DNA of 64,000 nt from Faecalicatena contorta (GTDB taxonomy: Bacteria > Bacillota > Clostridia > Lachnospirales > Lachnospiraceae). The stretch is from assembly GCF_021531895.1 (NCBI RefSeq), contig NZ_JAFBIX010000001.1, positions 62,001 through 126,000 on the forward strand, in the 5' to 3' direction. Below the pieces are notes generated by a model. The model saw only the letters and a program-made list of their open reading frames with translations, did not search any database and had not been told where the DNA came from. How positions within the stretch are numbered: the first letter of the stretch is position 1; each line of letters begins with the position of its first letter. The position numbers were made by a program, and so were the translations under genes. This document shows positions 1 to 9,036 of this stretch, piece by piece.

Positions 1-72
1 AATCTTTTCAAATAATTCCAGTGTCTGTTTTGCCAGACGTCCTTTTCCCAAAGCAAATGTAAGGTATCTCAT
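1..72 (-). CDS. hisG: ATP phosphoribosyltransferase catalytic subunit HisG (N-terminal fragment)
   Basis: Only the first 24 codons are inside the window; the gene continues past base 1. The visible peptide begins MRYLTFALGKGRLAKQ, the typical HisG start with its glycine/lysine substrate loop (KGRL). HisG condenses ATP with PRPP in the first step of histidine biosynthesis. The start lies 7 nt after the hisZ stop, so the two are co-transcribed. A short-form HisG needs HisZ as regulatory partner, which fits the order hisZ-hisG. The fragment is short, but the neighbour makes the call secure. Confidence 0.88.
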   Translation of the reverse strand, partial: MRYLTFALGKGRLAKQTLELFEKI

Positions 73-79
73 GTTGTCA

Positions 80-1333
80 CTAACTCCTATCTGTACTATT
101 CACAATCTTATGCTCACCAGTCACCAGATTAATCATGGTAATTTCCCCTGATTTCTTGATGTAAATCAGATTGCCGGCATAATATTCTTTTCCATATGCT
201 ACATAATCTTCTAATAGCTTTCCTTTGTCTTTCTTAATAAGTTCTGCATTCTTTGCCTTTCTTCGGAAATCTTTTGCGAGGGCAATAGCCTCTCTCTGTT
301 TTCCTTCATCGTATACGATCATTGTATTCTTTCTGGTATATACAATGCGAATTTTCAGGCGAGTCAAAGCATTCATCAATTCATCCAGTACAATAGCAAA
401 ACCTATAGACGGAGATTGCTTGCCGAACTTTTCAATCAAATGATCATATCGTCCACCTTTTACAATCGCATCTCCTGTTCCGAATGTATATCCCCGGAAA
501 ATAATGCCTGTATAATATCCATACGTACCTGTCATACTCAAATCAAAGTTCACGAACTTTTCTACCCCGTATAGCTTTAATGTATCATAGATCTTTTCCA
601 GGCGGCGAATTGCCATTACACCTTTTGAATTCGGTGCAATATTTTTAGCATGAACGAGAATATCTACGCCACCGACCAACTCGTTTAGTGCAGCGAACGC
701 CTCTTTAGAACTTCTCTTCACCTGGATACTCTCAAGAAATTCTTCTACTCCAAAGTAATTACGATTATTGATCAATTCTCTGACACGCTCTTCTGCTTCT
801 TCATCCAGGCAGGCATCTTCTATCAGGCTCTGAAAGAAGTCTACATTTCCCACATTTAACTGAAATTCTTTTAATCCTATCGTAAGCAGAGATTCAATGA
901 CCAGTGCAAGCATCTCAGCATCTGCCTCAACAGAATCATCTCCCATTAACTCAGCACCCATCTGAGTTGTCTCACGCAGACGGCCCTGATAATTAGAATG
1001 GTTTACAAACGTGTTTCCGGTATAACAAAGACGAATCGGCAATTCTTCTTCTTTGAATAAGGTTGCAACTGCACGTGCGATGGACGGAGTGATATCCGGA
1101 CGCAGTGCAAGTGTATTCCCGTCTTTATCAAAAAACTTATATAAATCTTTGGATGGAATAGTACCAATCTCTTTTCCAAACACATCAAAATATTCAAATG
1201 TCGGTGGCTGGATATCATGGTATCCGTAGAGGTGAAATACCTTTTTAAGACGTCCTTCCAGCGCAAGTCTTTTTCCACATTCTACATTGTATATATCTCT
1301 GACTCCTTCCGGAGTATGCAATACTTTTTTCAT
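80..1333 (-). CDS. hisZ: ATP phosphoribosyltransferase regulatory subunit HisZ
   Basis: HisZ is a catalytically inactive histidyl-tRNA synthetase paralogue that forms a complex with short HisG and transmits histidine feedback inhibition. The 417-residue protein starts MKKVLHTPEGVRD and shows the class II synthetase-like core: RPDITPSIAR near residue 80 and RETTQMGAELMG near residue 120. Its length and lack of a full anticodon-binding domain favour HisZ over HisS, as does hisG directly downstream. I chose the ATG at 1333 because GGAGGAAAT sits just before it; an in-frame start 13 codons earlier has no such site. A consensus promoter lies about 65 bp upstream. Confidence 0.93.
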   Translation of the reverse strand: MKKVLHTPEGVRDIYNVECGKRLALEGRLKKVFHLYGYHDIQPPTFEYFDVFGKEIGTIPSKDLYKFFDKDGNTLALRPDITPSIARAVATLFKEEELPIRLCYTGNTFVNHSNYQGRLRETTQMGAELMGDDSVEADAEMLALVIESLLTIGLKEFQLNVGNVDFFQSLIEDACLDEEAEERVRELINNRNYFGVEEFLESIQVKRSSKEAFAALNELVGGVDILVHAKNIAPNSKGVMAIRRLEKIYDTLKLYGVEKFVNFDLSMTGTYGYYTGIIFRGYTFGTGDAIVKGGRYDHLIEKFGKQSPSIGFAIVLDELMNALTRLKIRIVYTRKNTMIVYDEGKQREAIALAKDFRRKAKNAELIKKDKGKLLEDYVAYGKEYYAGNLIYIKKSGEITMINLVTGEHKIVNSTDRS

Positions 1334-1364
1334 ATTTCCTCCAAAATCATTGTAATCTTTCCAC

Positions 1365-1386
1365 TTTAACATGCTACCACGTTAAA
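1365..1386. promoter_or_regulatory. candidate operator dyad in the his leader
   Basis: An inverted repeat TTTAAC-N10-GTTAAA, with two further pairing bases inside each arm after one mismatch, lies just downstream of the predicted transcription start of the his operon. The position suits a repressor that blocks initiation or early elongation. A TrpR-family HisR/YerC regulator is known for his operons in Firmicutes, but I cannot confirm that this is its motif. Confidence 0.4.
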
Positions 1387-1397
1387 AACCTTATTGA

Positions 1398-1426
1398 ATT
1401 ATAAGCATTTTCCTACTCTTTGTCAA
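1398..1426 (-). promoter_or_regulatory. sigma-A promoter of hisZ-hisG
   Basis: On the minus strand this reads TTGACA, 17 nt, TATAAT: a perfect match to the vegetative consensus with optimal spacing. The -35 box overlaps the last codons and stop of recU (stop at 1413-1415), so the his operon is read from within its upstream neighbour's coding end. Confidence 0.82.
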
Positions 1427-1961
1427 GTTCCTCTCTCAGTTCCAAATCTAAGTTTATTGCGTCGAGATAAGGGACGTAACATCCATGATGAAATTCCATA
1501 AAAAACCGGTCATCCAACTCTTCCAAGCGAAAACTTTTTCTGCCGCCTTCTTTTGCCCTCTTCCAGAACACCAACAATTCTTCAAGGCGCATATAATATA
1601 AAATATTTTTCGCTGAATAATAGATTAATATAAAAGCAATTCCATCCTGTTTTTCAAAATTAATCATGAACTGAATCTGATGCTCATGAATATTCTGCAG
1701 TGGAAATGTATCCGCCACACATTCCTTTGCGTCAAAACACACAGGGATGCCTTGAACTGCTCCAATATAATCAATCGTACTTCTCTGATCAAAATATGCC
1801 AACGTAATATGACGATGTTCCTTATCCATTTTTACCGGCGTAATTGGTGTCGGAATCTTCTGCATCAACGCCAGTCCTTTTTCCAGATACCATTCATTGG
1901 TCCGATTGACCATCTCTTCTAATGTTGAACCTCTAAGGCCTCTTGAGTTCCATGTTGCCAT
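1413..1961 (-). CDS. recU: Holliday junction resolvase RecU
   Basis: RecU resolves Holliday junctions in recombination and chromosome segregation in Firmicutes. The 182-residue protein carries the family signatures GSTLEEMVNRTNEWY (residues 11-25), KIPTPI (35-40) and the nuclease core STIDYIG...FDAKE (61-80) with acidic residues and lysine. Its length is close to the usual 190-210. The ATG at 1961 is preceded by AAGGAG. The start lies 43 nt inside the 3' end of the upstream pseudouridine synthase gene, so the two are translationally linked. The usual partner gene for penicillin-binding protein 1 is not beside it. Confidence 0.92.
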   Translation of the reverse strand: MATWNSRGLRGSTLEEMVNRTNEWYLEKGLALMQKIPTPITPVKMDKEHRHITLAYFDQRSTIDYIGAVQGIPVCFDAKECVADTFPLQNIHEHQIQFMINFEKQDGIAFILIYYSAKNILYYMRLEELLVFWKRAKEGGRKSFRLEELDDRFFMEFHHGCYVPYLDAINLDLELREELDKE

Positions 1962-2923
1962 GCTGTCTCCTTTATTACTTTCCAAAATTCTGTCGGTACT
2001 TTCGCTGTATAAGTTTTTCTCGAAACATCTTCAAACGGAGATGTCAGCTCTGGAAATTCAAGCTGATATGCATGCAGCAGCTGAGATGTAACCTTATACT
2101 TTTTCCGAAAAGAATCATTCCAGACACAATCTCCATACTTGTAATCTCCCAAAAGTGGGTGTCCTTCAGATGCAAGATGAGCACGGATCTGATGAGTTTT
2201 TCCGGTAATCAGATGAACACGCAGCAATGTCATCGAATCATTCCAGGCAATCGGAACATATTCTGTCTCAATCGGAACATCACCAGACTTACTTACCGTT
2301 ACTTTATTCGTTCTCTCATCTTTTTGAATATATCCATAAATATGCCTGGGCTTTAGAATTCTTCCTTTTACAATGCACAGATAATACTTTTTCAATGTTC
2401 TTTCTTTCAAAAGATGTCCTATGGTCTGTAGACAAATGAGTGTCTTTCCAGCCACAATCAATCCGCTGGTATTGCGATCCAGTCGATTACAAATAGAAGG
2501 CCTGAATGTCTTCAGATCCTCTTCGCTGATTTCTTTCTTATTAATAAGATATGATATCACATATTCTACTACAGAAACATCACTCTTTTCAGCCCTTTGT
2601 GACAACATACCAGAAGGCTTATTGATTAGCAGTATCTGTTTGTCTTCATATACAATATCCAAAGGAACAGATTCTATTCTATTGACAGAAGAATTTTGGA
2701 CTGGAGAAGAAAACTTTTGAATTGTTTCATCAGCCAAAAATAACTTCACACTGTCTCCAACAGACAATTTTTCATTTCCCGTTGCTTTCTTACCATTCAG
2801 CACAATATTTTTCTTTCGAAGCATCTTATATATGAAACTGCCTGGTGCCTCACTTAAGTATTTTTTCAATAGTTTATCCAGTCTTTGTCCAGCTTCATTA
2901 GGTTTTATTACAATCTCTTTCAT
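1919..2923 (-). CDS. RluA/RluD-family ribosomal large subunit pseudouridine synthase
   Basis: The enzyme isomerises uridine to pseudouridine in 23S rRNA. The 334-residue protein starts MKEIVIKPNEAGQRLDKLL, an N-terminal S4 RNA-binding domain (about residues 1-65), followed by the synthase domain with the catalytic-aspartate motif NRLDRNTSGL near residue 145 and a TGKTHQIRAHLASEGHPLLGD stretch later. The first motif residue is N instead of the commoner H, outside the catalytic Asp. AAGGA precedes the ATG. The exact rRNA target (RluC- or RluD-like) cannot be told from sequence alone. Confidence 0.9.
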   Translation of the reverse strand: MKEIVIKPNEAGQRLDKLLKKYLSEAPGSFIYKMLRKKNIVLNGKKATGNEKLSVGDSVKLFLADETIQKFSSPVQNSSVNRIESVPLDIVYEDKQILLINKPSGMLSQRAEKSDVSVVEYVISYLINKKEISEEDLKTFRPSICNRLDRNTSGLIVAGKTLICLQTIGHLLKERTLKKYYLCIVKGRILKPRHIYGYIQKDERTNKVTVSKSGDVPIETEYVPIAWNDSMTLLRVHLITGKTHQIRAHLASEGHPLLGDYKYGDCVWNDSFRKKYKVTSQLLHAYQLEFPELTSPFEDVSRKTYTAKVPTEFWKVIKETAWQHGTQEALEVQH

Positions 2924-2949
2924 AGTAGTCCTTTTTAGAAACACTTACA

Positions 2950-3525
2950 TTACATAGAAATATTTAAGATAATATTCTTAATTTCTCGTTCTTTCTTCCT
3001 TGAGTTCGGCTGATCGACCGCCGCAATATTATTCATTCCCTCTGCCCGCGATAAAAACGCAACATAATCATGAAATATTTTCACCGTCATCTTATCATAT
3101 CGATGATTCTTTAAAATATTTTTGATATGCTTTGCAAGTGCTGTTTCATCCGTCTTAGGGCTACTCGTGTAACCACATACTATATGGTCTGAGATTACGA
3201 TTGCATCAACCGGCATTACTTTTTCACTGCTTGTGATGACCATATCATAAACTTGTGTGAGAAGATTAGCTTTCTCATGAATTTCCTGATATTTTTCCGG
3301 TTCAATACTCTTATGCGGTGCCATTGTAATAAACTCAACTAACATCTTTGCTGCCGGAAGGCAGCCTACAACCGCAATTACCGTAAATAAATTCAAACGT
3401 GTTTTTGTCTGTACATATCCAAGTACAAAAATTGCAATTACAATTCCAAATTCTAGAATAGACCAAATCAGATATTTTGTTTTTTGTGCTTTGATATATC
3501 CCGGATGCCCTTTTTCAATTTTCAT
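2950..3525 (-). CDS. conserved membrane protein of unknown function
   Basis: I do not recognise a named family. The 191-residue protein has a basic N-terminus, two hydrophobic helices at about residues 20-40 and 45-67 (including VGCLPAAKML), then a soluble C-terminal region of about 120 residues with many charged residues. This is a two-helix membrane anchor with a cytoplasmic domain. I prefer the ATG at 3525, with GGGAG 11 nt before it, over a GTG 4 codons upstream that sits directly on that ribosome site. It lies between the SDR and the pseudouridine synthase genes with gaps of 18 and 26 bp, so it is probably co-transcribed. Confidence 0.7.
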   Translation of the reverse strand: MKIEKGHPGYIKAQKTKYLIWSILEFGIVIAIFVLGYVQTKTRLNLFTVIAVVGCLPAAKMLVEFITMAPHKSIEPEKYQEIHEKANLLTQVYDMVITSSEKVMPVDAIVISDHIVCGYTSSPKTDETALAKHIKNILKNHRYDKMTVKIFHDYVAFLSRAEGMNNIAAVDQPNSRKKEREIKNIILNISM

Positions 3526-3543
3526 CTTTTGGTACACTCCCTG

Positions 3544-4314
3544 CTATATTTCACTTATTTTGTTTGCAGCTCCCATAATATCAGTTATCCATGTATATGG
3601 CAGCAGTTTCGTCAATCCCCTTGCGCTCTTCATTGCGTATCCATAGACAGATACAGGTTTTTTCCTCACGGAATCCGTGAGTGCAAGTTTTACCACTTCT
3701 TTAGAAGACACTTTCACAGATGATTTAAAGGAATTTGGCAAAGATCCTGAGCGTTCAAAAAATTCTGTATCAACAGGTCCCGGACATACGGCTGTTACAA
3801 AAATGCCCCTACTTTTCAGTTCCGTTCTCAACGCCAGCGACAAACTGTACACATACGATTTCGAAGCCGCATAAACAGCAAATCCAGGCTGCGGAGCAAA
3901 AGCAGCCGCAGATGCGATATTAAGAATTCTGCTTCCCTTCGAAAAATAGGGCAGACAGATTTGGATCATTTTTGTCAACGCTTTACAATTCAAATCAATC
4001 ATTCCACTTTGTTCTTTTATATCAACCTTGGCAAAGCTTCCCATCTTACCATATCCTGCCGCATTCACAAGCATACGGATATCTGCCTGATGGCGGTCCA
4101 ATTCTCTTTCCACTCGTTCAAATATATATTCTCTTTGAAGATCGCCGTCAAATGTTCTGACTGGAAACGTCAATTGTTCCTGAAGCTCTTTTAAACGTTC
4201 GGTTCTCCTAGCTACTACCCATAATTCATCCAGATTCTTATATAATCTCGAAATCTGGCAGGCAAACTCTCTTCCCATTCCAGAGGAGGCGCCTGTTATA
4301 ATTGCGATTCTCAC
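3544..4314 (-). CDS. short-chain dehydrogenase/reductase (SDR) family oxidoreductase
   Basis: A classical SDR of 256 residues. The NAD(P)-binding TGASSGMG loop is at residues 7-14, the NAAGYG segment lies mid-domain, and the catalytic YAASK (Tyr-x-x-x-Lys) follows a Ser-containing strand IASAAAF. A 'VCPGPVDTEF' segment after the active site is typical of YqjQ/DltE-like SDRs. Substrate unknown. The start is taken as GTG at 4314: AAGGAG abuts an ATG 3 codons upstream (no spacing) but is 9 nt from this GTG. The C-terminal tail (about 30 residues, hydrophobic and basic) may touch the membrane. Confidence 0.85.
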   Translation of the reverse strand: MRIAIITGASSGMGREFACQISRLYKNLDELWVVARRTERLKELQEQLTFPVRTFDGDLQREYIFERVERELDRHQADIRMLVNAAGYGKMGSFAKVDIKEQSGMIDLNCKALTKMIQICLPYFSKGSRILNIASAAAFAPQPGFAVYAASKSYVYSLSLALRTELKSRGIFVTAVCPGPVDTEFFERSGSLPNSFKSSVKVSSKEVVKLALTDSVRKKPVSVYGYAMKSARGLTKLLPYTWITDIMGAANKISEI

Positions 4315-4341
4315 TGCAATCATCTCCTTGTATCTCTGTTA

Positions 4342-6237
4342 TTATTTTGTTTTCTTTTTGTGAACATTGCGAATTGCTTTTTTCTTTTTCGGCTTGCCTT
4401 TTTGATTCCTGTCATTCTTTTGATTCGGAATAAAATCAGAATGTCTTGGACGTATCAGGCAATGCTTGTCATACCCGACCAGATCCATTCTTCCTGCTTT
4501 TTTCAAAGCTTCCAGTACCAAATCATAATTCTTTGGATTACGATACTGAATAAGGGCTCTCTGCATCGCCTTTTCATGAGGATTTTTCGGCACGTAGACA
4601 GGTTTCATATCTCGTGGATCCACGCCCGTATAATACATACATGTAGATATCGTCGACGGAGTCGGATAAAAATCCTGCACCTGTTCTGGCATATACCCAA
4701 GATCTCTCAGATATTCTGCTAATTCAATTGCTTCCTTCATCGTTGAACCCGGATGCGAAGACATCAGATACGGCACCAGATACTGTTCTTTGTGAATTTC
4801 TTGATTAATCTTTTTATATTTTTTTACAAAAGCCTGATAAACGCTGTTTTCAGGTTTTCCCATCTTCTGAAGAACTGCATCCGACACATGTTCCGGTGCA
4901 ACTTTTAACTGTCCACTTACATGAAATTCACACAATTCTCGAAAAAATGTATCATCTTTATCTGCCATCACATAATCAAATCGAATTCCCGAACGAATAA
5001 ATACTTTTTTAACATTTGGCAGTTCTCTTAATTTTCTTAGTAATTGAATATAATCCTGATGATCCGCTTTCAGGTTCCGACATGGACGTGGGAACAAGCA
5101 CTGCTTTTCCTTACATACTCCTCGAGTCAACTGCTTTTCACAAGAAGGATATCGAAAGTTCGCTGTAGGTCCCCCTACATCGTGTATATAGCCTTTAAAA
5201 TCCTTATCCCAGATAAACTGTCTCGCTTCAGCCAGCAGTGATTCGTGACTCCTTGTCTGCAGAATTCTTCCCTGATGAAAGGTCAATGCACAGAAATTGC
5301 AGCCGCCAAAGCATCCACGATTGCTGATTAGGCTAAACTTCACTTCTGAGATTGCCGGAACCCCTCCCATCGCTTCGTAAGAGGGATGGTAAGTACGCAT
5401 ATAGGGGTAACTGTAAATTCTGTCCATTTCTGCCTGGCTCAATGGTCTGGCCGGCGGATTCTGAACCACATAGAGATGCTCTTCATAAGGCTCTACCAGA
5501 CGTTTTCCCACGAAAGGATCCGTATTACAATACTGTGTATAAAAACTTCGGGCATAGTTCAGCTTGTCCGCTTTTAAATCTTCAAAACAAGGAAGTGTAA
5601 TCGCATCATATACACTATCCAGATTCTTAGCTTTATAAACAGTTCCTGGAATAAATGTAATATCTTTGACATCAATTCCACTATCCAACGCCTCAGCAAT
5701 CTCTACAATAGATCGTTCTCCCATTCCATAAGACACCAAGTCCGCACCCGAATCCAAAAGCACCGACCTTTTTAAGCGATCAGACCAGTAGTCATAATGT
5801 GCCAGACGTCTTAAGCTTGCTTCAATTCCTCCCAAAATAATCGGTGTCTTCTTATATACCTGGCGAATCAGATTACTATAAACAACCGCAGCATAATCGG
5901 GCCTCTTTCCCATAACGCCGCCAGGGGTAAATGCATCTGTTTTTCTACGTTTCTTGGATACCGAATAATGATTCACCATAGAATCCATATTACCGGCAGA
6001 AACAAGGAATCCTAATCTAGGCTCACCATATTCCATAATGCTGGATTTATCCTTCCAATCCGGCTGAGCAATGATTCCTATCTTGAATCCATGTGCCTCC
6101 AGAACACGTGTAATAATTGCATGGCCAAACGATGGATGATCCACATATGCATCTCCAGATACATAGACGAAATCTACCTGCTTCCAGCCACGAGCTTCCA
6201 TATCCTGTCTGCAAATAGGCAAAAAACCTTTTTCCAT
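4342..6237 (-). CDS. ygiQ: YgiQ-family radical SAM protein
   Basis: A 631-residue member of the YgiQ/UPF0313 family. It has an N-terminal cobalamin-binding-like region (residues 1-280), then the radical SAM cluster motif C-x3-C-x2-C in RGCFGGCNFC near residue 310, and a basic C-terminal tail ending in KKKKAIRNVHKKKTK. The family binds a 4Fe-4S cluster and S-adenosylmethionine; its physiological reaction is not established. The lysine-rich tail suggests nucleic-acid contact (inference). GAGGTG precedes the ATG, and the stop of the HAD gene lies 2 nt upstream. Confidence 0.9.
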   Translation of the reverse strand: MEKGFLPICRQDMEARGWKQVDFVYVSGDAYVDHPSFGHAIITRVLEAHGFKIGIIAQPDWKDKSSIMEYGEPRLGFLVSAGNMDSMVNHYSVSKKRRKTDAFTPGGVMGKRPDYAAVVYSNLIRQVYKKTPIILGGIEASLRRLAHYDYWSDRLKRSVLLDSGADLVSYGMGERSIVEIAEALDSGIDVKDITFIPGTVYKAKNLDSVYDAITLPCFEDLKADKLNYARSFYTQYCNTDPFVGKRLVEPYEEHLYVVQNPPARPLSQAEMDRIYSYPYMRTYHPSYEAMGGVPAISEVKFSLISNRGCFGGCNFCALTFHQGRILQTRSHESLLAEARQFIWDKDFKGYIHDVGGPTANFRYPSCEKQLTRGVCKEKQCLFPRPCRNLKADHQDYIQLLRKLRELPNVKKVFIRSGIRFDYVMADKDDTFFRELCEFHVSGQLKVAPEHVSDAVLQKMGKPENSVYQAFVKKYKKINQEIHKEQYLVPYLMSSHPGSTMKEAIELAEYLRDLGYMPEQVQDFYPTPSTISTCMYYTGVDPRDMKPVYVPKNPHEKAMQRALIQYRNPKNYDLVLEALKKAGRMDLVGYDKHCLIRPRHSDFIPNQKNDRNQKGKPKKKKAIRNVHKKKTK

Positions 6238-6239
6238 TC

Positions 6240-6908
6240 TTAAAGCACCTCATAAGTTTCTTTTTTTATTTCATCAAAACTAAATATATAATAATCTGCA
6301 AGTTCTCGTTTTTTTGCTTCTTGTGGTCTTGAAAAATCATCATCCACAGCGCATACTTTCATCCCAGCATTTTTTCCTGCCAGAATTCCCATTGGAACAT
6401 CTTCAAAGACCAGGCACCGCTTTGGATCTACACCTAATTCCTGAGCAACCCTAAGGTATACATCGGGAGATGGCTTCCCGGCTGAAACTTCACAGGCACT
6501 TCGAACCACATCAAACAGTTCTGCCACATTCAAAGCTTCCAGTGTATCATCTGCAAGCCCTTTATCATTACTCGTGGCAATGCCAATTTTTTTCCCAAGG
6601 TTTCGCATCTCCAGAATAAATTCATAGACACCTTCTTTCAGAAATACTTGTGTCATATATTTATCATGCGCCATATCCATCCATTCATCCATAACCTGCT
6701 CTCGTGTACAATTCAGCTGTGGGTATGTATCCAGAAAAAACTGGGCCACTTCAATATAACTCTTTCCTTCCATGTCTTCATGGAAATTTTCAGGCTTTGT
6801 CAAATGATATTTTGCCAGATAATCATCATCAATAGATGGCCAGATCCACATAGAATCTACCAATGTTCCATCTAAATCAAATATAATTGCATCAACATCT
6901 CTAAGCAT
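6240..6908 (-). CDS. HAD superfamily hydrolase, beta-phosphoglucomutase/phosphatase-like
   Basis: The 222-residue protein has all HAD motifs: the nucleophile motif FDLDGTLVDS at residues 9-18, a motif II TSND, the Lys of GKPSPDVYL, and the acidic motif IV in FEDVPMGILAGKNAGM. A helical cap sits between motifs I and II (subfamily I, variant 3), the class of beta-phosphoglucomutases and small sugar-phosphate phosphatases. Substrate cannot be predicted. The ATG at 6908 follows the rsuA-like stop by 1 nt; an in-frame TTG 4 codons earlier is also possible. Confidence 0.88.
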   Translation of the reverse strand: MLRDVDAIIFDLDGTLVDSMWIWPSIDDDYLAKYHLTKPENFHEDMEGKSYIEVAQFFLDTYPQLNCTREQVMDEWMDMAHDKYMTQVFLKEGVYEFILEMRNLGKKIGIATSNDKGLADDTLEALNVAELFDVVRSACEVSAGKPSPDVYLRVAQELGVDPKRCLVFEDVPMGILAGKNAGMKVCAVDDDFSRPQEAKKRELADYYIFSFDEIKKETYEVL

Positions 6909-6909
6909 C

Positions 6910-7626
6910 TTAGTAGGCAATCTCTTCCAACTCCTTCTCCGTAAGCGGCCGATATTCTCCTGGTTTTAGGTTTTCATCTAGCTGAAGCCGTCCCATACTT
7001 TCTCGTCTAAGATAGATAACCTCTTTTCCCACAGCTTGAAACATACGCTTCACCTGATGGTACTTACCTTCCTGTATCGTTAATAATATCTCCGATTCTT
7101 CGCCACTTTTCAGTATTTCCAATTTTCCCGGTCTTGTCCACTCTTCTTTTTCACAAGTTCCGATATTCACTCCTCTGGCAAACGCCTCTACATCATCCAG
7201 TGTCACTTTCCCCGAAACTTTCGCGAAATAGATTTTATCTACATGTTTTTTAGGAGACAACAAACGATGAGATAACTGCCCATCATTCGTGATCAGCATC
7301 AGTCCCTCTGTATCTTTATCCAATCTTCCAACAGGGAAAAGATCCTTTCTCTTTTTTCCCCGAATCAGTTCAACGACCGTCTTATCCTTCCCATCTTCAG
7401 TCGCAGAGATGACCCCAGCCGGTTTATTCAACATATAGTATTCGAAAACAGCATAGGAAATTTCTTCTTTTTCAAGGGTAACACAGTCTTTTGTTTCATC
7501 CACTTTTAATTCCGGCGATTTTATAGTGTTCCCATTTACAGCCACTCTTCCCTGACGAATATATTTTTTTACTTCCTGGCGTGTCCCGACCCCCATATCC
7601 GCCATATACTTATCCAAACGAATCAT
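6910..7626 (-). CDS. RsuA/RluB/RluE-family pseudouridine synthase
   Basis: The 238-residue enzyme starts MIRLDKYMADMGVGTRQEVKK, an S4 domain (residues 1-60), followed by the synthase domain with the catalytic Asp in GRLDKDTEGLML near residue 100 and the KYHQVKRMFQAVG motif near residue 185. The family modifies single uridines in 16S or 23S rRNA; this length is closest to RsuA. GGAGG is 8 nt before the ATG, and the start shares its A with the upstream TGA, so translation is coupled to the rRNA methyltransferase gene. Confidence 0.9.
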   Translation of the reverse strand: MIRLDKYMADMGVGTRQEVKKYIRQGRVAVNGNTIKSPELKVDETKDCVTLEKEEISYAVFEYYMLNKPAGVISATEDGKDKTVVELIRGKKRKDLFPVGRLDKDTEGLMLITNDGQLSHRLLSPKKHVDKIYFAKVSGKVTLDDVEAFARGVNIGTCEKEEWTRPGKLEILKSGEESEILLTIQEGKYHQVKRMFQAVGKEVIYLRRESMGRLQLDENLKPGEYRPLTEKELEEIAY

Positions 7627-9005
7627 CAACACAGCCTCCATCCCGGCAAATATTTATTTTTAAGAGTTCCATTTGTAAGCTTTCCCCATCCAAGCGGATA
7701 ACCATCCACACATACAAGCTGCCATCCCTTTTTACTGGTTCCCGTCAGATCTTCGACGTCCACTGTTTCTCCCTTTAAATACCTCGCAACTCTGCAATCT
7801 TGCGCCGCCAGATCAATGCAATGCGCATACTCTTCTTTTTTCAGGCACATAGCAAAAGCCTGACTTGGTTCAAAACGATTTTTTTTCAACTCCCCGAGCA
7901 ACAATCCTGTTCGTAAAAAACGAATTCCTCGAACATCCGGAAGATCTTCCGGCATATAGTAGATTCGTTCTCCATGAATATCCAGGCGTGAGCTATCCAA
8001 CTCCCAAAAGACATCTTTCATAAACTTTTCCAGATCCTCAGGAATTCTTTTGGCATTCTTCTTTTTTAATTTTAATTCTTTTTCCCGCAATGAGTCTCCC
8101 CTTTGCAAAAGAGCTACATAATGTCCCTCACCTTTCATTTTGTGAGGAAAAATTCGCACAGTTCTTTTAATATCTTCTATCTTTCCTTCTGTAAACTGTG
8201 GCATTCCCTGGCAGAATCCTTCGTATGGTAAAACATCCAAAATCCGAAACTCTGGATATTTTTCAAGCAACTGTTCAATAATTCTTTCATTCTCACGGCT
8301 ATCGAACGTACAGGTCGAATAGAGCATCATTCCCCCTGGTTTTAGCATTCTTGCAGCCTGAAGGATAATACTTTTCTGAATATTACTAAAGAATTCTGGT
8401 CCATGTTCTTCCCAGGCTTTTACCATTTTTTTATCCTTGCGGAACATTCCTTCTCCAGAACACGGAGCATCTATAAGGATTTTATCAAAATATTCTACGA
8501 AATAATCTTCCAGCCTTCCCGGTTCCTCGCTCAATACCAATACATTTCCAATTCCAAAAACTTCAATATTTTTCAAAAGGCCTTTCGCTCTGGAGCTACT
8601 GATATCATTCGCGACAAGTACTCCTTGTCCCTGAAGCTTTGCTCCTAATTCTGTAGCCTTGCCTCCAGGTGCTGCACAGACATCCAAAACTCTGTCCCCT
8701 GGCTCAACAGGGAGCCGATTGGCCGGTGTCATTGCACTTGGCTCTTGCAGATAATATAATCCAGCAAAATAATACGGATGCTTGGCAGGAGATATCCGGT
8801 CCCCGTCATAATAAAATCCATTCTCTATCCACGGAATCGGTGTAATCTCAAACGGACATATTTTTTGAAATTCTTCTACAGAGATCTTTCCCGTATTGAC
8901 ACGAAGACCATAGTATCTTGGCTCATCATAGCAGGCAATATATTCATCAAACTCTTCACCCAAGAGTTCTTTCATCTTTTCTTCAAACACACTAGGCAGA
9001 TTCAT
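7626..9005 (-). CDS. RsmF/RsmB-family rRNA (cytosine-C5) methyltransferase
   Basis: A 459-residue NOL1/NOP2/Sun-family enzyme that transfers a methyl from SAM to cytosine C5 in rRNA. Visible motifs are LQEPSAM, the SAM-binding VLDVCAAPGGKATELG near residue 105, DAPCSGEGMFRK near 180 and the second catalytic Cys in YSTCTFDSRENE near 230. The C-terminal 160 residues form the RsmF-type extension with a PUA-like end. GGAGG precedes the ATG. RsmF is the likeliest subfamily but is not certain. Confidence 0.88.
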   Translation of the reverse strand: MNLPSVFEEKMKELLGEEFDEYIACYDEPRYYGLRVNTGKISVEEFQKICPFEITPIPWIENGFYYDGDRISPAKHPYYFAGLYYLQEPSAMTPANRLPVEPGDRVLDVCAAPGGKATELGAKLQGQGVLVANDISSSRAKGLLKNIEVFGIGNVLVLSEEPGRLEDYFVEYFDKILIDAPCSGEGMFRKDKKMVKAWEEHGPEFFSNIQKSIILQAARMLKPGGMMLYSTCTFDSRENERIIEQLLEKYPEFRILDVLPYEGFCQGMPQFTEGKIEDIKRTVRIFPHKMKGEGHYVALLQRGDSLREKELKLKKKNAKRIPEDLEKFMKDVFWELDSSRLDIHGERIYYMPEDLPDVRGIRFLRTGLLLGELKKNRFEPSQAFAMCLKKEEYAHCIDLAAQDCRVARYLKGETVDVEDLTGTSKKGWQLVCVDGYPLGWGKLTNGTLKNKYLPGWRLC

Positions 9006-9036
9006 TATTCTTCCTCCATATTTACATACATAGTTT

